Assembly (NCBI GenBank): GCA_016650445.1
Contig: JAENVS010000011.1
Location: forward strand, 138,307-202,306
DNA: 64,000 bases
Reading direction: 5' to 3'
Origin: Frankiaceae bacterium
Lineage (GTDB): Bacteria > Actinomycetota > Actinomycetes > Mycobacteriales > SCTD01
The position numbers and the translations under genes were made by a program. Every line of letters starts with the position of its first letter. The stretch's first letter is position 1. This document shows positions 36,477 to 44,462 of this stretch, in pieces. The notes under the pieces were generated by a model. It did not search any database and was not told where the DNA came from. It saw only the letters and a list, made by a program, of their open reading frames with translations.

Positions 36477-37964
36477 TCACTTCTTGTAGTTGGCGATCGT
36501 CTTGATGACGCCCTTGTCGGCGTTGCAGGTGATCTTGTTGAGGTACGCGCCGGTGCCGCCGAATCGCGAGCCACCGTTGTACACGGCCGGGTTGGTCACG
36601 CCGCCAGGCACCCCCGCCGCAGCCAGCGCGGCGATGAACGACTCGCGGCTGAGCGGGCCCTTCACCAGGTTGAAGGCCTGCTCCAGGCCCTGCATGCCGC
36701 CCCAGATGCCGGACTCGATGTCGTCGGTGAAGTCGGGGGTGTCCTTGGCGAACTTGCGCGCCTCGATCTGAGATGCGGCCTTGTCCGGTGCCGGATGCAG
36801 GTAGTACGCGTGGTACTGAGACGCACCGCCGCGGCAGGCCAGGTCGGCGACCGACTGGATTCCGAAGGACGGCCCAGGGCCCGTGTACGTCGCACTCGGC
36901 CACTGGGCGACGCACTGTCCGAAGAACAGAGGCTGCCCGAGGAAGTAGACGGTCTCGTAGCCGCCGCTGCGCAGCTTGATGCCGACGTCGGAGCAGTCAC
37001 GCGGCGTCTTCTCGGTGAGGTAGATGTCGCCGTCGCCGAACGGACCGGCCTTGCCCTGTACGCCGGCCTTCTTCAGCTCCGCGGTCATCGACTCGCGGGC
37101 GTCGGCGAAGTTGGGCGTCCCGGTGATGACGATGGCCCACTTCTTGTTCAGGTAGCCCTGTTCGCGGGCGGCACGGATGACCAGGGGCGACTGCTGCTTG
37201 TAGGTCAGCGAGGTCGCGAAGTAGTTGGACACCGAGCCGAGTCCGGTCTCGGTGACGCCGGCTGACAGGTAGGGAACGTTGCCGCGCCGCAGCACCTGGC
37301 TCTGCCCGCAGGCCTGGATCTGATCCGTGCCGGCGCCGCCCATGATGAGGAACGCGGTCTTGGCGGCAGCGTTGCAGGCACGCAGGGCGTCCTGAGCGTT
37401 GTACTTGTCGTCAACCGCCTCGGCGATGACGCGGAACCCGCCGATGAGGCGCGGGCCGCCGTTGGGGCCGCTCTTCTCCCAGTACTTCGGTCCGCCGGTG
37501 CGGAAGCTCTCCTGCGGGACACCGGCCCCGGTGAGCGGCCCGTGCAGGATGATCTTGATGGTCTTCTTCTCGAAGTCGATGCCGGTCGTGGTGCCCTGAC
37601 CCTGCACCGGAGCGTTCGCCGGACCACCCGTCGTGCTCGTGCCGCCACCGCTGCCCGTCGTGCCGGTGGTGCCGCTCGTCCCCCCGCTGATGGTGCCGGA
37701 GGTGCCACTGCCGCCGGAGGTGCCGCTGGTGCCGCCCGCGATCGTGCCGGTCGTCGTGCCCGCGCCGCCCGTGGTCCCGGCGTCGATCGCGCCGGTGGTC
37801 CCGGCGTCGACGCCGCCCGTCGTGCCGGCGCCGACAGCGCCGCCGCCCGCCTTGAGCTGGTCCTTGACCTCCGGCTTGAGGCCGCAGGCGGAGGTCAGCA
37901 GCGCGCCGGCGAGAACGGCAAGAACCAGACCTCGGCGCTTGTGGACGGAATGGGCGAGCGACAT
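36477..37964 (-). CDS. livK: Substrate-binding lipoprotein of the Liv-type transporter
   Basis: A 495-residue lipoprotein: signal segment 10-26 with lipobox LTSAC (lipidated Cys27). Residues about 38-122 are a low-complexity Gly/Thr/Ser linker (repeats such as GTTGG, GTSGTSGG). From about 130 on there is a periplasmic-binding-protein type I fold (IKIILHGPLTGAGVPQESF, VIAEAVDDKYNAQDALRACN, WAIVITGTPNFADARESMT). This is a LivK-like fold, but the ligand could be amino acids, amides, urea or aromatic compounds. First gene of livKHMGF; ATG at 37964 with GGGAG upstream. Confidence 0.93.
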   Translation of the reverse strand: MSLAHSVHKRRGLVLAVLAGALLTSACGLKPEVKDQLKAGGGAVGAGTTGGVDAGTTGAIDAGTTGGAGTTTGTIAGGTSGTSGGSGTSGTISGGTSGTTGTTGSGGGTSTTGGPANAPVQGQGTTTGIDFEKKTIKIILHGPLTGAGVPQESFRTGGPKYWEKSGPNGGPRLIGGFRVIAEAVDDKYNAQDALRACNAAAKTAFLIMGGAGTDQIQACGQSQVLRRGNVPYLSAGVTETGLGSVSNYFATSLTYKQQSPLVIRAAREQGYLNKKWAIVITGTPNFADARESMTAELKKAGVQGKAGPFGDGDIYLTEKTPRDCSDVGIKLRSGGYETVYFLGQPLFFGQCVAQWPSATYTGPGPSFGIQSVADLACRGGASQYHAYYLHPAPDKAASQIEARKFAKDTPDFTDDIESGIWGGMQGLEQAFNLVKGPLSRESFIAALAAAGVPGGVTNPAVYNGGSRFGGTGAYLNKITCNADKGVIKTIANYKK

Positions 37965-38028
37965 GGCAGGGCTCCCGGGGTCAGCGCTGGGTGGGCGTGT
38001 GGAGCGGATGGGACCGGGCGTCGTGCTG

Positions 38029-39102
38029 TCAGATCGTCGCAGGTCGCCCGAAGGCCGGACGCGCGACGGTGCTGCGCTGCCGCTCGGACAGGGCGCGGGC
38101 CAGCCGGCTGGGCTTGGAGCTCGCCGCCGCCACCCGGGTGTCGCCCATGATCAGCGAGAGCAGCACGAGCAGGGCGATGAGCAGCAGGGCGCCGAGCCAG
38201 AACTGGTTGGTCGGGCGCGCCGACGTGGACAGGGCGATCGGCCCGGTCGGGGCGGCTGCAGCGGCCGGGGCGGGAGCCGCCACCGGCGCGACGCCCGGAG
38301 CGGGGGCGGGGGCGACCGGCAGGACGGGAGAGGAGACCGAGCCCAGGCCGGAGTCGACCGACGGGGCCGGGGCGAAGCCACCGGAGATGCCGCCTGCGTC
38401 CGGCGTCGTCACGGGCGGGGCAACCGGCGGGAGGACGCTGTCCGGCGCGGCGGTGTAGGTCAGGGCCAGCTTGATCTTGTCGCCCCCGGCGAACACGACC
38501 TGGAAGGGCGTCGTCGCTGCGCCGTCGGCGGCGGTCAGCGCAACGCCGTCGTTGGCCGTGTCCACCCACGTCTGGGCCAGCTTGGTGAGGTCGATGACGT
38601 AGGACGTCGCATCCGCGCTGGCCTTGGCGGGCGCGGAGAAGACGTCGCACTTGCGCGCGGGCGCGTCCTGGATCGCCACGCCGTCGTCGCCGTTGAAGCC
38701 CTCGTCACCGGCGCCGCACGCACGGACCTTCTCCGGGGCCTGGCCGTAGCTGGCGTTGTCCGCGTCGTTCGGCACCAGGGGCAGCGTGAGCTGCGCCTTG
38801 GTGACGATGGAACCCGGCGTGACGTCGAGCAGGTCGAAGAGCAGGAAGGAGACCTTGTCCTCCTGGCCGGCCTGGGCCGCTACCGCGAGGTTGCCCGCGG
38901 CCACCCGGTCAACCGCGGTGTTCGTGACGTTCGGCGGGGCCTGCGGTGACTCGTCGGGCTTGCGAATGCCCTCGGCGTAGAAGTAGCCCGTCGTCGACGG
39001 GGCGATCGTGGTGTCCGCAGCTGCTGCCGGACTCACACCGAGGAAGGGAACGGTGGCCGTGGCCAGCGCCATCGCGCCAATCAACCGCAGGACCTTGCTC
39101 AC
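38029..39102 (-). CDS. Exported DNRLRE-like domain protein with C-terminal membrane anchor
   Basis: A 357-residue protein. Signal peptide 1-29 (LRLIGAMALATATVPFLGVS). Residues 35-215 form a beta-rich domain like the DNRLRE family (DKVSFLLFDLLDVTPGSIV, AQLTLPLVPNDADNASYGQ, DATSYVIDLTKLAQTWVDT). A Pro/Ala-rich linker (about 230-300) follows, then a membrane helix (FWLGALLLIALLVLLSLIMG) and a basic cytosolic tail. Such domains are found on cell surface proteins near carbohydrate-active or adhesive modules. GTG at 39102 with GGAGG upstream. It lies between the caspase-like gene and livK on the same strand (64 bp to livK). Confidence 0.85.
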   Translation of the reverse strand: MSKVLRLIGAMALATATVPFLGVSPAAAADTTIAPSTTGYFYAEGIRKPDESPQAPPNVTNTAVDRVAAGNLAVAAQAGQEDKVSFLLFDLLDVTPGSIVTKAQLTLPLVPNDADNASYGQAPEKVRACGAGDEGFNGDDGVAIQDAPARKCDVFSAPAKASADATSYVIDLTKLAQTWVDTANDGVALTAADGAATTPFQVVFAGGDKIKLALTYTAAPDSVLPPVAPPVTTPDAGGISGGFAPAPSVDSGLGSVSSPVLPVAPAPAPGVAPVAAPAPAAAAAPTGPIALSTSARPTNQFWLGALLLIALLVLLSLIMGDTRVAAASSKPSRLARALSERQRSTVARPAFGRPATI

Positions 39103-39269
39103 GACTACCTCCAGCGTCGGCCGGCGGGCGGGTGCCCGTCGCCACAACCTGCTCGTTTCGTCACGCTGCTGCATTCTCCTGCACCCGGGAGGTACCCGAA
39201 TGTCACGAATCCGCAACCACCGTGCACATTCTGTCTGCTGCAGGTCACGGCCGCAAACGGCGGTGCCGC

Positions 39270-40241
39270 TCAGGCGGGCGGGTCGGCGAGGGTCCAGCCG
39301 CGGATCGGGTCGCCGGCGACCTGCGGGCTCTGCGGACCGTGCGGGCGCTGCCCCCGGGTGATCGCGTGGGCGTAGTACGACGCGTAGCGCAGCGCCTCGC
39401 CGATGGTCACCCGGCCGTTCTTGTCGGCGTCGGCCCCGCCCTGGCCGGTGCCGATGTCGAACAGCAGCCCGGTCCAGATCGACTCGCCCCACGCGGGGTA
39501 CTCGTAGGACTTCTGGTCGCTGCGCGAGCTGCCGGAGAACAGCACCCGGCTGCTGGGCAGGCTGCCCATGAAGCCGCCCGCCTCGCAACCGGCGATGTCT
39601 ACCCAGAGCTTGCCCGTCCCAGGGGACAGCAGCCGCGCCAGCTCGCTGTCGGGGATGAACCCCCGGTCGACCGGCCAGAGCTTCTCGGTGCTGCCCGACT
39701 GCTTCACGTGCCCCGAGTAGTGGAAGAACGTGAACGTCCCGGGCGTGCTCTTCCCGGCCAGCCACGTCAGGCCGCTGCGGATCGCGGCGCCGGTGGCCTC
39801 GCCGTCGGTGACGACCCGGATGTTCTCTGCCGGCCAGCCGTTGCGCTGCAGGAGCGCCGCGATGAAGCGCACGTCGTTGGCGGAGCCGATCGTGTCGTGC
39901 GTGGGCGCCCGGTAGTTGGTGATGCCGGCCAGGAAGGCGAAGCGCTGCTCCGGCGGCGCTGTCTGCGCCGGCGGTTCGTCGTACTGCGGGCCCGGTGGGG
40001 GTCCGAGCGGCGGGATGACCGACGTCGTGCGCTTCAGGGCCTGCTTCGGCACCGGCGACGGTGTCTCGGAAGGGACGGTCGGGAGCGCCTCGGGAATCTC
40101 CTGGACCACGGGCGTGTCGGCCTGCGCCTCCGGGACAGGGCTGGCGCCGCCCATGCTCCACGCAGTGATGACGCCGGCCACCAGCACCAACGCGGCCGCC
40201 CAGGCGGTCGCCTCGGCCTGCCAGCGCGGTCTGCGGGTCAC
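39270..40241 (-). CDS. Membrane-anchored caspase-family (C14) protease with EF-hand loop
   Basis: A 323-residue protein. Residues 11-30 are a single hydrophobic helix, then a Pro-rich linker (40-95) and a caspase-like domain (about 98-300). The catalytic pair is visible: His178 in TFFHYSGHVKQ and Cys219 in LWVDIAGCEAGGF. FAFLAGITNYRAPTHDTIGS and ANDVRFIAALLQRNGW are the typical first strand and helix. Residues 271-282 (DADKNGRVTIGE) fit an EF-hand loop (D, D, N, R, T, E at positions 1, 3, 5, 7, 9, 12), so calcium may regulate activity. With the N-terminal helix the protease should face outside. GTG start, 37 bp after metB; the ribosome-binding site is weak. Confidence 0.87.
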   Translation of the reverse strand: MTRRPRWQAEATAWAAALVLVAGVITAWSMGGASPVPEAQADTPVVQEIPEALPTVPSETPSPVPKQALKRTTSVIPPLGPPPGPQYDEPPAQTAPPEQRFAFLAGITNYRAPTHDTIGSANDVRFIAALLQRNGWPAENIRVVTDGEATGAAIRSGLTWLAGKSTPGTFTFFHYSGHVKQSGSTEKLWPVDRGFIPDSELARLLSPGTGKLWVDIAGCEAGGFMGSLPSSRVLFSGSSRSDQKSYEYPAWGESIWTGLLFDIGTGQGGADADKNGRVTIGEALRYASYYAHAITRGQRPHGPQSPQVAGDPIRGWTLADPPA

Positions 40242-40278
40242 GTCAGGTCCAACGCTCGGCGGTTGCGGAAAGTGACGG

Positions 40279-41442
40279 TCATACCCCCGCCAGGGCCGTC
40301 GCCAGGTCGCCGAGCAGGTCGTCGACGGTCTCGATGCCGACCGAGAGGCGCACCAGGTCGCCCGGGACCTCGAGCTGCGAGCCCGCGACCGACGCGTGCG
40401 TCATGCGCGCGGGGTGCTCGATGAGGGACTCCACCCCGCCCAGCGACTCGCCGAGGGTGAACACCTTGGTACGCCGGCAGACCTCGAGCGCCGCCGCCTC
40501 TCCGCCCGCCAGGCGGAAGCTGACCATCCCGCCGAAGTCGCGCATCTGCTTCGCGGCGACCTCGTGGCCGGGGTGCCCCGGCAGACCGGGGTAGAGCACC
40601 GCCGCGACCTTGTCGGAGCTCTGCAGGAGCTCGACGACGCGCTGCGCGTTGGCGCAGTGCCGGTCCATCCGGACGCCGAGAGTCTTGACGCCGCGCAGGA
40701 CCAGCCAGGAGTCGAACGCACCAGGCACCCCGCCCATGGCGTTCTGGTGGTAGGCCAGCTCCTCGCCGAGGGTCGCGTCGTCGGTGACCAGGGCGCCACC
40801 GACCACGTCGGAGTGACCGCCGACGTACTTCGTCGTGGAGTGCACGACGACGTCGGCGCCGAGTGTCAGCGGCTGCTGGAGGTAGGGGCTGGCGAAGGTG
40901 TTGTCCACGACCAGGCGGGCATGGGCGTCGTGCGCGACGCCGGCCAACGCCTCGATGTCGGCCACGTTCAGCAGTGGGTTGGTCGGCGTCTCGCACCAGA
41001 TCAGGCTCGTCTCGGACCGCACCGCCGCGCGCACTGCGTCGAGGTCGAGCAGGCTGACGGGCGTGGCCTCGACGCCCCACTTCGCGAGGACGCCGGCGAA
41101 CAGCCGGTACGTGCCGCCGTACGCGTCGTCCGGGATGACCACGTGCGCGCCGGGCTTGGTCAGCGTGCGCAGCAGGCAGTCCTCGGCGGCCAGCCCGCTG
41201 GCGAACGCGAGGCCGGTCCGCCCCGCCTCCAGGGCCGCCAGGCAGGTCTCCAGGGCCGTTCGGGTCGGGTTGCCGGAGCGGCTGTACTCGTAGCCCTTGT
41301 GCTGACCGACCTCGGACTGGGCGTAGGTGCTGGTCTGGTAGATCGGTACGACGACAGCACCGGTGGTCGGGTCGGGGTCCTGCCCCGCATGGATCGCCAG
41401 CGTGTCGAACCCGTAGCCGCCCTCGGCCCACTCATCGCTCAT
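40279..41442 (-). CDS. metB: Cystathionine gamma-synthase / gamma-lyase
   Basis: PLP enzyme of 387 residues in the Cys/Met metabolism family. PLP lysine is Lys205 in HSTTKYVGGHSDVVGG. Other blocks: YEYSRSGNPTR, FASGLAAEDCLL, ETPTNPLLNV, and VVDNTFASPYLQQPLTLGAD. Actinobacterial MetB enzymes can synthesise cystathionine from O-acyl-homoserine and cysteine or cleave it; with cbs nearby both transsulfuration directions are possible. It starts 3 bp after the HTH protein gene. In mycobacteria metB (Rv1079) is also near cbs and greA. Confidence 0.94.
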   Translation of the reverse strand: MSDEWAEGGYGFDTLAIHAGQDPDPTTGAVVVPIYQTSTYAQSEVGQHKGYEYSRSGNPTRTALETCLAALEAGRTGLAFASGLAAEDCLLRTLTKPGAHVVIPDDAYGGTYRLFAGVLAKWGVEATPVSLLDLDAVRAAVRSETSLIWCETPTNPLLNVADIEALAGVAHDAHARLVVDNTFASPYLQQPLTLGADVVVHSTTKYVGGHSDVVGGALVTDDATLGEELAYHQNAMGGVPGAFDSWLVLRGVKTLGVRMDRHCANAQRVVELLQSSDKVAAVLYPGLPGHPGHEVAAKQMRDFGGMVSFRLAGGEAAALEVCRRTKVFTLGESLGGVESLIEHPARMTHASVAGSQLEVPGDLVRLSVGIETVDDLLGDLATALAGV

Positions 41443-41445
41443 GGC

Positions 41446-42120
41446 TCAAACGGTACGACGCTCCCGCAACCGCGCCAGCACCTCCGCCAGCGCCGGGTGG
41501 GCTTGTTCCACGTCCCACAGCGCGAGCGTGGGGTACGTCCTCCCGCCGGGCGTGATGCGGACGGCGTCCCCGAGCTCGCTGACCACTCGCAAGGACAGCG
41601 CACCGATCCGCGTGTACGCGCTGCAGACCCCGACGCGCGTGAGGTCCACCGCCAGCCAGCTGTCCCAGAGGGGCTCGCCGTCTCGGTCAACGATGCCGAC
41701 GCCACCCAGGCCGTACATGAGTCGCCGCAGCTCGTCCGACCCGACGGCGACGACCTGGGCGTGCGTGCCGCCGGCCGCCAAGCCGTGGAGCGCAAGAGCG
41801 GTACTGCCGTCGAAGGCCCAGCAGACGTGCGCGTCGTCGAAGGCTGCGGCGATGCCCTCGAGTCCGTCCGGGAGCTCGCGGGGCCCGACCAGCAGCGCAT
41901 CGACGGCCGCATCCAGGTCAGCGAGGTCGGGCTCCAGCACCGCCCGGATCTGGAGACCACAGGCCGCGAGGAGCCGGTCGAGGGTAGCCACGGTCGGGGA
42001 CCGGCGCCCTCCCTCGTACGCCGCCAGCGCGGATCGCGAGGTCCCAGCAGCGGCCGCGAGCTCGTCTCGAGTCCATGCCGCGCGACTGCGCGCCGTGGTC
42101 AACAGCCGGGGAACATCCAT
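41446..42120 (-). CDS. XRE-type HTH protein with nucleotidyltransferase-like C-terminal region
   Basis: A 224-residue protein. Residues 1-55 are an XRE helix-turn-helix (LLTTARSRAAWTRDELAAAA, GTSRSALAAYEGGRRSPTVA). The rest contains WAFDGSTALALHGLAAGG, similar to the first motif of minimal or AbiEii-like nucleotidyltransferases (GGTALAL...), but the following Asp-x-Asp is not evident (GTHAQVVAVG), so it may be inactive. Function is unknown; regulation of the downstream metB (3 bp away) or an antitoxin-like role are options. ATG at 42120 with GGTGGG-type context. Confidence 0.72.
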   Translation of the reverse strand: MDVPRLLTTARSRAAWTRDELAAAAGTSRSALAAYEGGRRSPTVATLDRLLAACGLQIRAVLEPDLADLDAAVDALLVGPRELPDGLEGIAAAFDDAHVCWAFDGSTALALHGLAAGGTHAQVVAVGSDELRRLMYGLGGVGIVDRDGEPLWDSWLAVDLTRVGVCSAYTRIGALSLRVVSELGDAVRITPGGRTYPTLALWDVEQAHPALAEVLARLRERRTV

Positions 42121-42228
42121 GACCCACCGTGCAGCCGCCGACGTCACAGCTGACCGCGGACACAGCACCTGTGGACGCCGCAGACCGCGGTGGACGGAGT
42201 TTTCGCAAACCCCTGTCGCAAGAAATCC

Positions 42229-42263
42229 GGGCCGGATCAGGCCCCTGGGGCCTGATCCGGCCC
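42229..42263 (-). terminator. Perfect 16-bp hairpin downstream of cbs
   Basis: GGGCCGGATCAGGCCC, three-base loop, then the exact complement. It is 58 bp past the cbs stop and, on the minus strand, is followed by GGATTTCTTG. It should end cbs transcription before the HTH/metB unit. In the rest of this 200-bp gap (42121-42320) TTGCGA occurs twice on the minus strand at about 42221 and 42205, a possible promoter or operator for the HTH gene. Confidence 0.7.
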
Positions 42264-42320
42264 ACGATTCCGCGAAGTACCGGTCGCGTAGACGGCGATC
42301 GGGCGGCAGTCGGGCGGTTT

Positions 42321-43694
42321 TCAGGCGTGGGAGAGGAAAGCGAGGACGTCCTGGCGGGTCAGGACGCCGACCGGGCGTCCGTCGGACACCACCACCGCCG
42401 CGTCCGCGGTCTCCAGGGCGGCCATCGCTGCCTGCACCGACTCGCCCGAGCCGACGAGCGGCAAGGGCGGCGACAGGTGGTCGGCCAGCCGGTCGGCGAG
42501 CTGGGCCTTGCCGGTGAACAGCGCGTCGAGCAGGTCGCGGTCGTGCACCGCGCCGACGATCTCCGCCGTCATCACCGGTGGCTCGGCCCGCACGACCGGC
42601 ATCTGGGAGACGCCGTACTCGCGCAGGATGTCGATGGCCTCGCGGACCGTCTCCGTCGGATGCGTGTGCACGAAGGACGGCAGCGACCCGGCCGTCCCCT
42701 TTCGCGCCATGACGTCGCCGACCGTCTGACCCCCGTCGGCCTGCAGGAAGCCGTAGTCGGCCATCCACTCGTCGTTGAAGATCTTCGACAGGTAGCCCTT
42801 GCCCGAGTCGGGGAGCAGGACGACGACGACGGCGTCCGGCCCGGCCTCCTCGGCCACCTGCAACGCCGCGACGACCGCCATCCCGCACGAGCCGCCGACG
42901 AGCAGCCCCTCCTCGCGAGCGAGTCGGCGGGTCATCGCGAACGAGTCCCGGTCGTGGATCGGGATGACCCGGTCGGGGATCGTCGCGTCATACGTCTCGG
43001 GCCAGAAGTCTTCGCCGACGCCCTCGACGAGGTAGGGCCGGCCGTCGCCGCCGGAGTAGACCGAGCCGATCGGGTCGGCGCCGATGACCTGGACCGCGCC
43101 GCCCGACACCTCCTTGAGGTAGCGACCGACGCCGCCGATCGTGCCGCCGGTCCCCATCCCGGCGACGAAGTGCGTGATGCGCCCGTCGGTCTGCTCCCAC
43201 AGCTCGGGACCGGTGGTCTCGTAGTGCGCCTGCGGGTTGGCGGGGTTGGAGTACTGGTCGGGCTTCCAGGCGCCGGGGATCTCGCGGGCCAGCCGGTCGG
43301 AGACCGAGTAGTAGGAGCGCGGGTCATCGGGGTCGACCGCGGTCGGGCACACCTCCACACGCGCGCCGTACGCCCGGAGCACGTCGATCTTGTCCTTCGC
43401 GACCTTGTCGGGGCACACGAAGACGCAGGTGTAGCCCTTCTTCTGGGCCACGAGCGCGAGCCCGACGCCGGTGTTGCCGGAGGTGGGCTCGACGATGACG
43501 CCGCCAGGCTTGAGCGCGCCGGAGGCCTCGGCGGCCTCGACCATCGCGAGCGCGATCCGGTCCTTCACGGACCCGCCGGGGTTGAAGTACTCCACCTTCG
43601 CGAGCACCTGGGCCGTGAGCCCTTCGGTCACCCGGTTCAGGCGAACCAGCGGGGTGTTGCCCACCAGATCGATCATGTGCTCGCTGACCTGCAT
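42321..43694 (-). CDS. cbs: Cystathionine beta-synthase
   Basis: PLP enzyme of 457 residues joining homocysteine and serine (or cysteine-synthase-like substrates) into cystathionine. PLP lysine is Lys44 in NPGGSVKDRIAL; TSGNTGVGLALVA binds the substrate; GTGGTIGGVGRYLKE holds the PLP phosphate. Residues about 330-457 are two CBS (Bateman) domains (GTAGSLPSFVHTHPTETVRE; PLVGSGESVQAAMAALE), which may bind adenosyl ligands. No N-terminal haem domain. The ATG at 43694 is preceded by TACGCT seven bases upstream, a leaderless-type promoter. Confidence 0.95.
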   Translation of the reverse strand: MQVSEHMIDLVGNTPLVRLNRVTEGLTAQVLAKVEYFNPGGSVKDRIALAMVEAAEASGALKPGGVIVEPTSGNTGVGLALVAQKKGYTCVFVCPDKVAKDKIDVLRAYGARVEVCPTAVDPDDPRSYYSVSDRLAREIPGAWKPDQYSNPANPQAHYETTGPELWEQTDGRITHFVAGMGTGGTIGGVGRYLKEVSGGAVQVIGADPIGSVYSGGDGRPYLVEGVGEDFWPETYDATIPDRVIPIHDRDSFAMTRRLAREEGLLVGGSCGMAVVAALQVAEEAGPDAVVVVLLPDSGKGYLSKIFNDEWMADYGFLQADGGQTVGDVMARKGTAGSLPSFVHTHPTETVREAIDILREYGVSQMPVVRAEPPVMTAEIVGAVHDRDLLDALFTGKAQLADRLADHLSPPLPLVGSGESVQAAMAALETADAAVVVSDGRPVGVLTRQDVLAFLSHA

Positions 43695-43701
43695 GAGCGC
43701 G

Positions 43702-43707
43702 AGCGTA
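43702..43707 (-). promoter_or_regulatory. Leaderless-type -10 element of cbs
   Basis: Minus-strand TACGCT (TANNNT) seven bases before the cbs ATG, which has no Shine-Dalgarno sequence. The nearby dyad at 43721-43738 would lie in the -35 region. Confidence 0.45.
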
Positions 43708-43720
43708 CGGCGGATAGGCT

Positions 43721-43738
43721 CGTTACCCAGGAGTAACG
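43721..43738. promoter_or_regulatory. Operator-like dyad between cbs and the MBL hydrolase
   Basis: CGTTAC, six bases, GTAACG. It is centred about 24 bp upstream of the MBL gene start and 35 bp upstream of the cbs start, a position from which one factor could control both. The factor is not known. Confidence 0.5.
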
Positions 43739-43753
43739 ACGGAGGGAGGAGCC

Positions 43754-44455
43754 ATGGCCGCCGTCCAGCTCGCGCGCAACATTTGGCGCATCCCGACCGC
43801 GCCCTTCGACCTGATCAACTCGTTCCTGCTCGCGGACGACGACGGCTCGCTGACCCTCGTCGACGCCGGCGTGAAGCGGGCCGAGAAGAAGATCCTCGGT
43901 GCGCTCGCGGGGCTCGGCAAGGCACCCCAGGACGTACGCCGGATCGTGCTCACTCACGCTCACCCCGATCACGCCGGCGGGCTCGCCGGCGCGAAGGAGG
44001 CCACCGGCGCGACCGTGCTCGCGCACGACCGCGACGCGGTCTACCTCCAGAGCGGCAAGCCCCCGCACCTCGACGCGAGCCGCCGCAGCGGCCGGATCCT
44101 GAACCGGGCCCGCGGCGGGTTCGGCAAGGTCGAGGTCGGCCAGACCTTCCAGGACGGCGAGCTGCTGCCCGTCGCCGGCGGGCTGCGCGTGGTGCACACC
44201 CCGGGCCACTCGCCCGGCCACGTCTCGCTGCTGCACGAGCCGACCGGGGTGCTCATCACCGGCGACGCCATCTTCAACGTCCGTGGGCTCCGCTACTCGC
44301 CCGCGCTGTTCTGCACCGACATCCGGCTGTCGCGGGAGACCGCCGACCGGCTCGCCGATCTCGAGTACGACGTCGCGGCCTTCACCCACGGCGAGCACGT
44401 CGCCGACGGCGCGCGCGAGGCGGTGCGGGCCTTCCTGCGCGGACGAGCCCGATGA
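43754..44455 (+). CDS. MBL-fold metallo-hydrolase
   Basis: A 233-residue metallo-beta-lactamase-fold protein. The metal motif is VLTHAHPDHAGGLAGAK (HxHxDH), followed by the His in HTPGHSPGHVSLL, the Asp in LITGDAIFN and the C-terminal His in AFTHGEHVADG. It is a general hydrolase of the glyoxalase II-like group; the substrate is unknown. ATG with a strong GGAGGGAGGAG upstream. It precedes the SGNH hydrolase by 7 bp and is divergent from cbs across the 43721 dyad. Confidence 0.9.
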   Translation: MAAVQLARNIWRIPTAPFDLINSFLLADDDGSLTLVDAGVKRAEKKILGALAGLGKAPQDVRRIVLTHAHPDHAGGLAGAKEATGATVLAHDRDAVYLQSGKPPHLDASRRSGRILNRARGGFGKVEVGQTFQDGELLPVAGGLRVVHTPGHSPGHVSLLHEPTGVLITGDAIFNVRGLRYSPALFCTDIRLSRETADRLADLEYDVAAFTHGEHVADGAREAVRAFLRGRAR

Positions 44456-44462
44456 CCGCGTC

